DNA of 64,000 nt, taken from Spirodela intermedia (taxonomy: Eukaryota; Streptophyta; Magnoliopsida; Alismatales; Araceae). The stretch spans positions 5,994,892 through 6,058,891 of the forward strand of contig LR746265.1 in the NCBI GenBank assembly GCA_902729315.2, in the 5' to 3' direction. The position numbers and the translations under genes were made by a program. Position 1 is the first letter of the stretch. Every line of letters begins with the position of its first letter. The notes under the pieces are model-generated. The model was not told where the DNA came from. It saw nothing but the letters and a program-made list of their open reading frames with translations, and made no database searches. This document shows positions 51,164 to 63,700 of the stretch, piece after piece.

Positions 51164-51879
51164 ATGAGTTGGAACGGCGACGGCAAGGAAGGAGGTTGGG
51201 GATCGGCTACTGCCGACGGCGGCGGGGGCCCTTGCGGGGCGTGCAAGTTCCTGAGGCGCAAGTGCGTGAGCGGGTGCATATTCGCGCCATACTTCGACCC
51301 TGAGGGAGGAGCGGGGCACTTCGCGGCGGTGCACCGTGTGTTCGGGGCGAGCAACGCATCCAAGCTGCTGCAGCGCGTGCCGCCGCACCGGCGGCTCCAC
51401 GCCGTACTGACGATGTGCTACGAGGCCCACGCGCGCCTGCGGGATCCCGTCTTCGGCTGCGTAGCCCATGTCTTCGCTCTGCAGCAGCAGGTAGAATTAA
51501 GCTCGACAGAGAAGGCTGACTGGTCTTGATACTTTATCATCATCATCTTCCTCGGCACCGGATTCACCAGTTTTCGCGACAGGTGGTAAGCTTGGAAGCC
51601 GAGCTGGGACTCGTCCAAGCGAGACTATCCGCCGCCCGGAGCAGCAGCTGCGCCGCCATCCTCCTTCCAAGCGGCGGCGGCGGCCAGTACACTTCTGACT
51701 CCTCCCTCTTCAACGCGACCCTTGAAGAAACCTTGCCTCGCCCAGAGCTAGATGGCGAGAGGCACTGCGCAGGGCAGCCGGTGCAACAGCCGGAAAACGA
51801 CGAGGTAGAAACCCTAGTGCAGGAATACTTCGCCAAGTACCTGCAGGGCGCGAAGCTCCGGTGGCCAGATTCTCTATGA
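51164..51879 (+). CDS. LOB-domain (LBD/AS2-like) transcription factor, copy 2
   Basis: Two exons, 51164-51490 and 51583-51879, with a 92-nt phase-0 GT-AG intron at the same place as in copy 1, give 207 residues. The LOB domain is complete: CX2CX6CX3C (C24, C27, C34, C38), [26 protein letters not shown] and a VVSLEAEL coiled coil. The C-terminal half is unlike copy 1 and ends with an acidic/aromatic stretch ([13 protein letters not shown]) that might be an activation or interaction segment. Upstream frame opening at 51155 is not ATG-initiated, so 51164 is taken. The protein should bind DNA in the nucleus as a dimer. It is class I and probably in the same group as copy 1. Its GC content is much higher than that of the surrounding non-coding DNA. 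Confidence 0.92.
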
Positions 51880-52274
51880 TGTGATCAGAGCGACCGATCG
51901 AGCAAGAACGATGTAGGATTAGAAGAGCAAGTCTTGATCACATCGTGCTTCCACTCTTGTCCCCTCATGTTACCCTCATGTTTCAAGATAATGAAGATGT
52001 GATGGAGCTACTGCCGGGAAGGTCTATCGCAGCTGCCACCGCAAGCTCCGAGCATTCCACTTTTGGACATCTCGAATCTGGAGATATTTTCAAGGGTTTC
52101 TTTAGATATCATAGAATTGTCCTGTCCCGCCGAGATGGCTGTCGATTGCCATAGATTGGAAGGAAATAGGCGTCTGGATCACTGAATAATCATCGCATTT
52201 TGGAAAACCAGGCGGTAGCGGATCAATTCCGACGGGCAAACTAGTACTTTTGTATTCGGCCCTACTGCTTCTGC

Positions 52275-52280
52275 AATAAA
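52275..52280 (+). terminator. Poly(A) signal of LBD copy 2
   Basis: AATAAA about 396 nt after the stop codon; the first canonical hexamer I noticed downstream. Confidence 0.4.
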
Positions 52281-53860
52281 CGCTGATTCTTCGATGAAGT
52301 TACTGATGACTTTGCTTGGATTGGATGTTGCGGTCTCTCTTGATTTTCATGCTTGCAGCGTATTCCCTGGTTAGCGGCCATACCAGCATGCTCTATCGTC
52401 TGAATCAGCGGTCGAACCCCGTTCTCACTGGGATCGCCGCCCTTCGATCTCCCCCCCAAGAGGGAAGAAGGTCAAGCTTTCATTTCGGGCTCGCCAAAAC
52501 ACTGAACCCAGATAGTGGTCATCATCCTGGAAGATTTGTCCCAATCCGTCGTCATAAATGTGGAGTCAACGGCACAGATTCTCCGCTGCCTACTTGTTTT
52601 CTCTTTCTCACTCTAAAGATTGACCACGCTATGGTAGATGCGGCCTAGCTGTGAGGCGTGCAACTGGATGGATATGCCGGGTGGTAAACGTGATGGTTGT
52701 GTCGCGTACATTACTCCTAGGAACATCAGAAAGTGACACGGATAATCGGCAGTGTCTTCCGCCTTTTCTACACTTCTTTGAGTGCAAATTGACTGTATGG
52801 AGATGCACTTATAACCAGAGTAAGTGTAGGGCTAACTGGAACTCATATTAGAACTACTATCCGTAAAAGAATCTACATGCTCTTTGATGGGTCTCAAGTC
52901 AAAATCAATATTATCTTTCAACTCCAGAGATCCAAAATGGATAAGTTAAGCACATAGTGGCATCAACTAGTGGGAGAGCTTAGAGTATCAAAGCGTCAAG
53001 GTAGTCATACAAGGTATGGACCCCATTAATTGGAACTCAACTTAGGATTACTAGCCATAAAAATGCTCGATAAACTCCTTAATGAGCCATGTCGATCATT
53101 AGAATTATTTTTTAAGTGGTCGCCATATGATATTTTCATACGGTTAAGTTCAAACATGTGCTACCATTGACTATAGTTAGATCTCATAATATTCCACAAG
53201 GCAGATTATAGAGCATCATTTTGAAAAAAAAAAGAAAGAGCAATAATTTTGTGACTTAGGTGGCTTGACAATGCCAAAGTGTGCACCGCAAAGGTTTAAA
53301 GGCCCAAAATTCATTTAAGACCTAAAAATTCAAGAAAATAGCTCCAAATTTTGAGCTCATGGCTAAAGTGTCAGCTTCATATCACCAGTAAATATTTTCC
53401 TATTAATATGTTTTTTATCTTTGTTTTTTAGATGATCTATTTTTTGCATAGGTAGTAGTTGACTTCAACCTATTTGAAAGCCAACATGCAATAACATCGA
53501 GGATGAGAGTGATATCTTTTTTTCATTATCATTAGAGGATTGTCTCTACTTGTGAATATGATATGATTTATTGATTCAGAACATGGCTTTAGAGATATTT
53601 TATTTTTAAAATGAAGTCATTTTGGTGTAGAAATACATGAGTATCTAAAATGTTGAAAATCTTGGTGACAAAATTTTCTGGTTTAAAATATAGCGATTAC
53701 AAATTTTCACAAAGTTTAGTAATAAGTGTGATGAAAAATCTAAAATACTTTTATACTGAGAAAGCTTGATACAAAAATTTGATTTTTTGGATGTTATATG
53801 TAAATATGCACAAAATATTTATTTGAGTTCGCTATCATATCAGACTTATCTGCTACTTTC
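52281..53860. other. Intergenic, no gene seen
   Basis: AT-rich beyond about 52,850. Parts from 53,400 on may be decayed gypsy sequence continuous with the reverse-transcriptase relic that follows, but I can align nothing firmly. Confidence 0.4.
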
Positions 53861-53864
53861 CACT

Positions 53865-54300
53865 TAAGAGAGATATTCATCATCAAGTCTCGTAGCAAAA
53901 CTACCTATTTTTTATCCTTACATGACAAACCTTGAAGATAATATAAATATGGAAAAATAAGTCATAGAGTTGTTAGCAATAGAATTGATTAAAGCGAATA
54001 AGAGTATATGAACAATTGTTGCATTATTGGTGTCAAAGAAAGATGGTGGGTGTCTAATGTGTTGATGGTCACACTATTAATAAAATTACAATGAAATATA
54101 ATTTTTTTATTCCATAAGTTAATATGTTCGGCATGCTCTATGGTACCAAAATTGTTCTCCAAGATTGATTGATTTAAAGAGTGATTATCATCAAATTATG
54201 ACTTTTATAATTGATCAATAGAAAATTACTTTAAAAAATAAAATATGTATGAACGATTGTTGATGATGTTTGGTTTACCTAATATTTTTAGTACATTATT
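53865..54300 (+). mobile_element. Ty3-gypsy reverse-transcriptase relic
   Basis: Plus-strand translation, crossing stops and at least one lost base, gives R-D-I-H-H-Q-V near 53,870, K-D-G-G near 54,040, T-I-N-K-I-T-M-K-Y near 54,070-54,095 and D-L-K-S-D-Y-H-Q-I-M near 54,170-54,205. This is the order found in gypsy reverse transcriptase. It is heavily decayed and inactive. No LTR was identified. Confidence 0.75.
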
Positions 54301-54316
54301 AAGGAAGAAGCTTTGA

Positions 54317-54317
54317 T

Positions 54318-54361
<44 letters not shown>
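54317..54361. repeat. (CT)n microsatellite
   Basis: A pure run of about 22 CT units directly after the gypsy relic. Confidence 0.9.
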
Positions 54362-54365
<4 letters not shown>

Positions 54366-54690
54366 CGGGAAGAAGCTTGTAATGAATCAAGAGCCGCATC
54401 AATCGATACGAGCAATGACCTTGGATGGAGACACATTAGAAATTTCAAAGTCCTTGTGTTCTCCTCCATCGTGCTCATGCTGAGCTCCTCTTTTGGCAAT
54501 GAAAATCTTGATCCAATCAGAAATGAATGAAAAGAGTGTACAATGAAGGGCCAAAACTTTGAAACTTTTCAAACCTTGAATGCTCTACCATATGATAATC
54601 TTCAGGTCATTACCATTGATTCAACCGTTCCGATCCCATTATTCTTTACCTTATTCCGCTGAAGTCGGCGGGATTTCCATCGATAAACGA
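54362..54690. other. Intergenic, no gene seen
   Basis: No feature recognised between the CT tract and the ERdj2 poly(A) signal. Confidence 0.4.
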
Positions 54691-54696
54691 TTTATT
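54691..54696 (-). terminator. Poly(A) signal of ERdj2
   Basis: Minus-strand AATAAA about 400 nt after the ERdj2 stop codon. Confidence 0.45.
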
Positions 54697-55095
54697 TCGT
54701 GCGTTCTTCCGTGACTTTTGGTCAGTAAATCGTTTTTTCTGGGCTTTTTCTTGAGACCCACGCAGCAGACTCCGGCGGAGGTTCTGGAGCAGGTGGGCCT
54801 GTAATTGGAGGAACGACGGCGGCGGAGTAGGATTTTCGGGGATCTTACTGTCGGCACCAGGGGGGTTGACAGAGGATTCCATGTTTGGTGCAAGGGGCGT
54901 TGACCGGCTGGCTTTCGATGATCAAAATTTATGTAGATTTTCTCCATGAGTGAGGATTGGTTTCGTCGAAGAAGACAATAAACGGGCGACTGAGGAAGAG
55001 CAAGTCAAAAACTCGGCCAAGCTACGCGCGAGTCAAACAGCAGACAGATGGAAAGAGAGAGAGAGCGAGAGAGAGCCAACTTGTCAGTCTGTAAT

Positions 55096-58000
55096 TCATT
55101 CCTCGTCAGTGCCGGAGCCTTCTTCGCTGTTGGAAGAGTCCTTGTCTGCTGCTGCTTTCTTGTTCTTGTCGTCCTTCTTGTCGTCCTTGTCCTCCTCCTG
55201 GTCGTCGTCGCTGTACTCGCTCTCGTAGTCGTCGTCGTACTCCTCCTCATCTTCCTCCTCCTCGCCGCCCTCCTCCGCCGCCGCCGCCGCCTCCTCGGTG
55301 GCGCCACCGCCGCCGCCCCGTGTCCCGGCGCGGCTCCTCTTCAGGACCTTCAGCTTCAGGTTCGTCTTCCGGTCGCACCCGATCCAGGCGTCGCAGAGGC
55401 AGTAGGAGCAGAGACTGTAGTTCCCCTCGTTGGGGGCCTGGAACTTGCCCACCACCAGCCTCGACCCGTTCTTCACCTTCTCGATGGACTCCCCCACGGC
55501 GGCGCTCACCTCCTTGGGGCTCGCCCCGAGGGCCTCCTTGGCTTCCCTCACGGCGGTGGACGCCGCCGCAAGCGCCGCCGCCTCGTCGGAGAAGTTGAGC
55601 TTCTGCGACATCCAGACCTCGTTGGCGACGGGGTCTGCGAGGAGGAGCCAAAAGTTCTCCTCCTTGGAGAAGGGGAAGAAAGGCGCGTGGGGGAGGGCGA
55701 CGGTGAGGCCGTTGCGGCGCTTGATGGTGACCCACGCGTACATGGTGACGATGTCGCCCTCTTGGATGCCCTCCTCGCCCTCCGTCTCGCAGGTGATCTC
55801 CACTTCCACGCAGGGCATCGTCTCCAGCACCAGCTCCACGTCCTGCGCCTCCGTGGCGGAGAGCCCGCCGGTCTGCGTCAGCAGCTCGGCGCGCTCCTCC
55901 CCCGCCATCTCCAGCAGCTCCTGCAGCGTCCGCACCCTCTGCGAGACCCCGGGTGGGGGAGAGGAGATTCAGATGGACGGAGAATCGTTTCCATTTCCAT
56001 TCAGCTCCGTTCTATTTGTGTAAAGGAAAGGATGGCATGGGACGGGACGGGACGGGTTTCTTCAACCTTGCGGGCGATCTTCTTGACGGTCGCCTCGCTG
56101 AAGTGGGGGAGTTGCAGGAAGGGCGCGATGCCCTCGGCGGATCCTCCGGTCACCTTCCTTGCGCTGAGGGGGACAGCCTGCGGAGTACATAAATCATATT
56201 CCATGCCAATGCCATTGCCGGCGGGGACAGAAACATGCAGACCCTGGTCTAGGGCCCGTCAGGAAATCTAGGCACAAAGGCAACTAACTTGATGGGCAAA
56301 GCGGATTCAGGCATCACAACTAGAGAGCAAAGACCGATGGAAATTCTCACCTGAACGATGCTTTGGGAAAGCTCAACAACGCCAATTGCAGGCCTCAGCC
56401 ATCCGCGGCCATTGGGACTTCGTGGCATTACAGCGATCTGCATTCACAGAGGAGCGAGGGTCCGGCGTTACTCGTTCCGGCATGAAAATCGAGGAGCTGT
56501 GATTAGAACTAACAGAGCCCCGAATGTTTTGTTGATTGGAAGAAACAAAGATATTCTCGAAGCTAATCAGAAGCTACGATTTAAAAAATCCATGAAATGA
56601 CTTGAACGGAAGCGAATTCATTTCTGTGGAAGAAAACTGATTCGAGCAAAGATTAAAACTAAGATCCCTTCACGAAAATTGGGCCCCCACTGGCTCAGTG
56701 CTTGAGTTCATTAACCCCATCGTACAAGAGCTGCTGAAAGGTATTGCATGGGTAAACTGCACACAGTAATACTACCGTACAGGTTGAAGCTCCACATATA
56801 ATGGACGGATGAAAAACACCTAAACTTCACCGACAAAAGGCCAACTATGGTCCATTCTGCATCGAATGTTGTGAAATAGAAAAAATATCTCCAAGGTTGT
56901 CGAAAGTATCAACCATCTCCTAGGAACATATTTCACTTGGGCCCAGCATTACATAGCCCACCTCCATCTAAGTAGCTAAGTATATCATGTTTTTCTCACC
57001 GGTATGCCGAATATATCGTTTCATTCCTGAAACTAAACTAAATTGGATTCTACAGAACATCTTCAGCAAGAAGGTACCCTATCTTTCCAAGAAAAGTATA
57101 ATAAGACATGCTATAAGCAGACTGACAACTTTGAAAAGCATATTGGGCATTGCCTTGTATGTTCCATCAATGATGAATTAAACATGAAATAAATTATATA
57201 AATAAATGATCCGAATCTCGGGGCGAGAAAACACTGGCCAAACTTAATCTTAATACTAACCTTGACCAATTCTTCAAGAAGCCGTGGAGCAAGTTCAAGT
57301 AGACGCTTGAAATCACTGTCCAGAGCAGGAGGCAAGGGTGCTGACTCACGAGCTAATTGGGCATGGATCAATAACTCTGTCTGGATCAAGCAAAAAACAA
57401 AAAAGGAAGAAGGAAAACCCATAAGATCAATAAAATAATGTGCTACGAACCATAAGTAGTATGGAGGACGGACACAGCAGACTCTAGGAAAATTACCTTT
57501 ACTAAGACAGGGTGCTGTTTCCAAAATTTGGCTTGCTCTGATTTTATATTCTTCAAGTCCAGATTTAACTCACTGCGAACAGCAAGGAACAGTTTCTGAA
57601 GGGGTTCATCATCACTTCTACGAACTGGGATTTCCATGTACTCCGAAGCCTTAATGAAGACATCCATGACCTTGCTGCATCATTAACAACTTAAAATTGG
57701 TCAATCCTAAGGCGTGACAATATTTCAGTACCAAAAACATTGACTAAAGGACTGATAACATGGTGTGTGAAAAGATAGAGAAAAAAATTCGACAACTATG
57801 TTTACACTTTAATAAGAGATTATCCTCTCAGGAAACGGGTACATTGAACTAATATATCTGATCAATTTGTAGGAAATATTTCATGATATTCTTAAGAACG
57901 AAGCCCATCCAAAGAACATATCACCGACATACTCATCTAAAGCATTACGCATCTTAACTTTATCAAGGGAGAATAAAAGGTAAGTAAAGTTAACAAGCTC

Positions 58001-60261
58001 TATACCTCGGAGCCAGGGAGGGTTTCATGAAATATACATATGTCTGCAGAGTGTTGTGCATGACGTAATTCCCCGTATATTTAGATGATCTCGAAAGGTA
58101 AACCACTGCTACTATCAAAGGCAACAGTATGCCAACACCAACAATACCAAGCAAAAGTAGGCCACCAGAGGCACCATCAATATTTAACAAAAACTTAGGT
58201 AAAGCAATCCCCACTTGCAGCCCCTGTATCCATGGCAGACAGGTATTATTTAGTGGAAGAGTAAACAACAAAGCAAACTGATCCAATATTTCATTGAGAC
58301 AGAGCAATCACCTGTCTTCCATCTGGATGCCCATACTTTTCATAATTCTCTCGAGATACTGGATCAGTTAGGGCTTGATATGCCTTAGATATAAATTCCA
58401 CAAAGTAATTGTGTGCCTCTGGAAACAACCGAAACTTGGTCAAGCTGATATTAGAGACCCAATACAAGAACAACAAATAAAGATCACTCGGTACATGTTC
58501 AACCTGGATCTGGATTTTTATCAGGATGGTACTGAATGGAGAGTCTTCTATAAGATTTCTTTATTTCTGAGTCTGAAGCTCCCGGCTCCAATCCAAGAAT
58601 ACTAAACGGTTCAAATGTTTGGACCTGAAGAAAGATAATGAGATGATTAACAAATCTGGAAGAATTTAGAAAAGAGGCTGCGTGCCATTACCTTGATTTT
58701 TAATAGGTACTCGGACTTTACTGATCATCTTCACATAACATTGATAACAGACATGAAGGAGAATCATATTTTCATTTCATCAAAACTTAGAACTAGAGTT
58801 TTTATCTGTGTTACACAGTTCATTAAATCAAATTCAACAAAAAGGGGACAGCAGAGACCTAGATAGTATCCACGATGCTTTGATAAAAATGTTTACCAGA
58901 AAGATACATGTCGCTCTAGGAATCTTTCTGATTCATTTTTTTTACTGCTGCCAGGTTATTGCAATTAAATATTAATGTGGGCAAATCCGTCCTAGGAGTT
59001 ATAGTGCCTCTGGACAACTGCTTTCACACAATTTTGATGTTGATCTTCAAATGGGATCAGCACTCAAAACATAAGCGTTAAACTAAGAAATATCCCGGTC
59101 TGATCCCAGGATTAGAAAAAACATAAAGAAGTAATCGACTCACAGGTGATCTCAGGTTCTTACCTTCATGGAAGTTCTAAATAAGATTGTTGTCATTTCT
59201 TGGAACGTACAATGGCTTAAAAACTAGGGCAGAAAACATTAAGGTAAATGATATTTTAAGTCAGAAAGTCCATCTGTAACTCAATGATGTGCCACCCTAG
59301 GGATAGACATTTTGCAAAACGTAGTAGCTTGATGGGCTGGAGTGAACCATCAAGCTAATAAGTTTGATATTAAAATTTATAAAATTGAAAATCTGATTAC
59401 TCTGTCACTTACATTGCCTTCGAATACAATATCCAGAATATTCCTCCATCTTCATAACATATCCAGAATATCCAGAATATTCGGTCTTTCCAGTTTTGCG
59501 TGTCCTCAACTACAGATACTCATCCTATCATGGTCACTATCTCCTCTTTCAGGTAAAATGATCAAACCTATGCTATCTCTTTTACTCCACGAAAATTGCA
59601 TACCCTACAGGCATCCTTCAGAAGAAAGGAATGATACCTATGCTAACTCTTTATCTTCTTTCATGTACTTTTAGGAACAATTTTACAGGGTGGAGAATTT
59701 TCGAACGTCTTGATGATAGTTCAATGAGACAAATCTAAAGAAAAAAATAGGTTATCTCCCCCGACAAATGGTTCTAGGAGACTCAAATTTTTCGTCGCGC
59801 ACATCCCTCTACATCAAAGCATGTGTGAAAGGAAATATTAATCCATGGTTAGCTTACCTCGCGGCTTATATGTTTAATATAGTAGACGAGGATTGCCATA
59901 ATCACCCAGAGCAGCACAAGCGTGAGATTACTGCACGTTGAGAAGTTCGAGATCTGCAAGAAACAAAGGAAAAAAACATGAAAATAGTAAGCGAAATACG
60001 CTTTCTGAAAACGAGCATCTTAAGAGATTGTCAGACTATCGTAATATGGATGGGGAGAGGGATCCCAATTTTTACCCGCTTGAATATGGACTTGCGGTAC
60101 TTTCCAGAGCGCGCGCACACCGAACACCGGCAGTGGATGCTCTTGGTCTTCTTTGTGGTGGCATGATACAGCCTAAGGACGGTGTACGGTATCAACGGCA
60201 GCGCCAAGAGCGTCAGGATGAAGATCGGGAATAGGGCGCTGTTCTCCTCCGACTCCGCCAT
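55096..60261 (-). CDS. ERDJ2: ER J-domain protein ERdj2 (plant Sec63)
   Basis: This is a Sec63-type partner of the Sec61 translocon, which recruits luminal BiP through its J domain for protein import into the ER. Ten exons on the minus strand: 60261-60076, 59953-59858, 58624-58504, 58418-58312, 58223-58006, 57674-57497, 57380-57261, 56437-56351, 56177-56067, 55938-55096. All have GT-AG borders and matching phases and give 688 codons plus stop, against the 687 I recall for Arabidopsis ERdj2A. Three membrane segments lie at about 11-30, 75-95 and 191-213. The J domain (~98-165) keeps HPD at 127-129. A Sec63/Brl region follows, then a cytosolic tail of about 70 residues rich in D/E with S sites, typical of CK2-regulated Sec63. 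Exons 9-10 are much more GC-rich than exons 3-8. Confidence 0.95.
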
Positions 60262-60615
60262 AGTAGATTCCGACCTGGAGGAGGGAAACCACGGACCGCC
60301 GCCCTAGGCCGATCCAGAAGGAGGTGCCCTAGATCGCAATGCTCTCCCAGATCGCAGAATTCTCACCAAATCCACGCGAGAACTAGATCCCCCCTTGTCG
60401 ATCGTGGAAAGAGGAAGGGGGAGCTGAGAACGCCTATCCTCCTGGTTGGACTCGTTCCCTCTGTTGAAACAGTAAAGAACGACAACAGCCTGAATCTGAC
60501 TTCACCCGGCGGTTCCGACCTGGTTGGGCCTTCAAGCGGCCCAACTATTTCGGTCCACAATAGCCGACTTGCCGTCACTCATGGAAGTTGGCCAACTCAC
60601 CGTGATCAATAATTA

Positions 60616-60627
60616 GATGACACGTGG
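60616..60627 (-). promoter_or_regulatory. UPRE/G-box-like element upstream of ERdj2
   Basis: On the minus strand this reads CCACGTGTCATC, about 355-366 nt before the ATG. It contains a G-box and resembles the P-UPRE element of plant BiP promoters (CCACGTCATC, bound by bZIP28/bZIP60) with two extra bases. A role in ER-stress induction is inferred. Confidence 0.35.
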
Positions 60628-60718
60628 AAAACCTCTAGCTGGCCGCCTCCGGGAAGGGAAACGAAAAACAGGGGGCTGGGGTCCTCGTCGGTACCCACTA
60701 CAACTGCCCATTCCTAAT

Positions 60719-60741
60719 CAGGTCAACGTCAGTTTGACCTG
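60719..60741. promoter_or_regulatory. Inverted W-box pair upstream of ERdj2
   Basis: CAGGTCAA and TTGACCTG form a perfect 8-bp inverted repeat separated by 7 bp, with two TTGACC W-box cores facing each other. A third TTGAC core follows at about 60,750. It could be a WRKY dimer site; function is inferred. Confidence 0.35.
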
Positions 60742-63700
60742 TGCCCTTTGTCAACCTTGAGTTCTAGTGTGACGGGTCTGGTGCGAACGGCCATGGATTT
60801 TTCCATTAGACCTTCTCTTTGAGGGCTTCCATGGCGGATCTAGTGTTTGAGCATATCCCCATTAAGTAATGGCTCTTCCGCAAGTCTGAGTCAACCCATT
60901 TCCGAAAAGGACCGGTGCCTTAGGATGAACCAGGTTCTGACGGAGTCAGGTCAACTCATTTTTATTTTTTTTGGATGAACGGGGAAATTAGTGGAGACAG
61001 AAGAAACTGAAACTGTGTGCATGCTTCCTTCAGCATATACCACGGGGCTGCTGAACCAAGGGGGCCGTGGTGCGTATCAGTTCCATTCTTCGTTCAGAAT
61101 GAGACGTTGACCTGTACGCCATAAGAAACCGCTGTGGGCAAGCAGTAAAAATTCTATCAAGTGAGATTTTTGGAGGGTAATATATGGTGTGGGTTTATCA
61201 AGTGGCCCCAAAATATGTAAAATTGGAGAAGTGGGCTTGCAGTAGTGAGGGAGAGAGAAGGGATCACCTGGACCTGCTCGATCTTTAAGAGGTCCGTCCT
61301 CTGATCTGGATCCTCGCTGATCCTCCACTATTGGTTCGACCGCGTGTCCCCGCAGCCAACCCCGGGCCATGTCGGCGCCGCGGTAACACGTGCCGGCGCG
61401 ACCGGTCAACTCTCGTTGTAAGGCTGCTGTTAGATTTGGGGGGACCCTGGCCGGCGGGTTCAGAGAAGCCTGCTTGTTAGGTGCAACTGCGACGCTTCAT
61501 GGCGGTCAAGCCGCCCTTAGCTGGCTGGCTCCACGGCCTGTTCTCGCTGGAGCTAGATTCCATCCCCATCGCCACCAAACCCGGAAAGGTTACTCCGGGG
61601 CTGAAAGTCCGCCAGAGGAAAGACGGGAGATGAGATGTCAAAAGGTTGAAAGCTGACTGCACTGAGGGCGACGAGTCTCCCCGGTTTTCAGACGCGGGTT
61701 CTCTGGATTTTCGTTGACGGGCCTCGGGGAGGAAGCATTGATGCGCATCTCCCGACCGGCGTGATCTCCAGCGACGTTCGGGCGCACGCGCGGGCCTGCC
61801 GGCGTTCGGCGTGAACACCATTCACTGCGAAGATGTGGCCACCCTCGCCGAGGGACGCGCACTCTGCGTCGTGTCCCGGCGGGGTGGGTCACGCGAGACC
61901 CACGACGGTTCTAATTAGAAGTTATAGGCGGAAGGGGGGGGGGGAATCGCATACTCCGGCATTGAATGAATTGTCCACAATCGACTCCTGGGTATTGAAC
62001 GTGGGGCTTCCCCTCCTGCGAGACCCATGCAAGCTGGAACATGTTTCCATGGTCAGTATGGGGGTGGGTCTTCCGGTTTTGGCAAGCGACGGGCCCAAGT
62101 GAAGCAGCTGAGACGGAGATCTTGCGCGTCAGAAGATCCGGAGTAAAAAAATTCAAGAAAAGTGGACTCCTAAGACATTTTATTGAACAGATGCCGAAGG
62201 CAGACACGAAAGTCGCTACTTACCTCTGTACTCTATGTGATGTTAGAAAAATGAAAAGGATGAAGGTTCCCCCGAGTCCGTCATCTTCCCGTCTTCCGTA
62301 AAGTCTGTGCATCCTCGATGGATTTCAAAATGAGTCCTCCAATCGAACTACGGGATGCTTTACCAGGAAGGAACTGAGCAATCCGCCAGCGGTGAGAGCT
62401 AGCGGAAGGCTTGCGACGTCTCTTGCAGAAGCTTCGCAGCCATGTGGGGCTGTCGATTGTTGATTGTTCACCGTAGCTAGTCTTTTTCTTCTGGGGATCG
62501 AAACGGGGTGACGCTGGAGCGCAGCGGGTTCCTCCGTGAAGCTGGGTGCCAAGGATACTTCTGACAGGTTGAGCCCGCCGGCGTGCCGAACCTTGTACGC
62601 CAAGTTAGATCCAAGGTGCTCGGCATGATTTGTGCACTCGCCTGTTATTTTTTTCCTACTTGGTAATGCTTGCAAGGCCCAGACCCACGTGGTCTGGTGG
62701 TTGGGGGGGCGGGGGGGCGGGGCTCTCGTCATGAACTACACCTAGAATCCACGTGACTGGTCTCTCATCTCGGTAGGCCACCTGTTGCCGTCAACTGTGG
62801 GACCGTCTCACTCCCTCTGTTTCTTCAACAGAGCATTCCTGGAGATCAAACGCAGGTCGACCATGTAAATCCGATGCTACTTGGCAACGAAAAAGAAGAC
62901 CAAACCGACAGCAGAAACAATCTGGCTATCATACGAGGGAGGATTAAACAACCCTATCGAGAATCATTTGGAATTCTACACATTCAGTTCCGGCCAGAGG
63001 CGCCGGTACCCAGAGCAGTCCAACTAAACGAACACGCATCCTGAATTCCAAGGGGGGAGAGAGAGATCAGAACGAAGCGTTCCTTTCAGATCCCACGCCG
63101 AGACAAGGAGAGACAGGCCAATACCATCCGTCGGGACGCCGCCTGAAAGCGCGTTTCCGGTCGTGCAGTTCAGAGATCGGAAGGAAGCTGGTTGGAACCT
63201 TCTCTTCTCCTCCTCATCCCTGGCATTCCTCGCGACGATCTGATTTGCCCTCCCCCTCCTCCCACGAGCACCGTCACACGGCCCCCAGTGTTGCCGCCGG
63301 CGTACATCCCTCCCGGTCACCTCGGAGGAGCCATCAGCCACCCGTTCTCATCGTTTTCCATCTGCCGCCTGCTGGCGTTCGTACCCTCTCCCCATGCCCT
63401 CGACGGGCCCACACTCGTTTTAAACGACGACTTCTAGGCGGGAAGAGGAAAGCGCGGGAAAATCCATCTCAAGTCCCCTCTCATGTCCACGATCTCCTTT
63501 CCCGCGCGCGGTCTGACGTGGCACCCGCTCTGGTGCGCCGCACGTCGCCTGACACGGCTTAGCTGTCGGCCACGAGGCGGCAGGCACGCCTCTTCCTTTC
63601 CTCCCCGCTCCACCGACGGCGACCGCAACGGCCGTAACGAAGGGGAGGGGGGTGGTCTGCAGTCAACGAGCAACGTGTCCCCCTCCCTCCCCACTAAACC

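Noticed and set aside
45251-51490. Shared bidirectional core promoter for the two LBD genes
   Set aside because: The starts are 5.6 kb apart, too far for one core promoter; only shared distal control remains possible.
55048-56271. 407-codon plus-strand open frame
   Set aside because: It is the antisense of ERdj2 exons 8-10 edge to edge and exists only because those exons are GC-rich and acidic. It translates to low-complexity L/V/R sequence and crosses ERdj2 introns.
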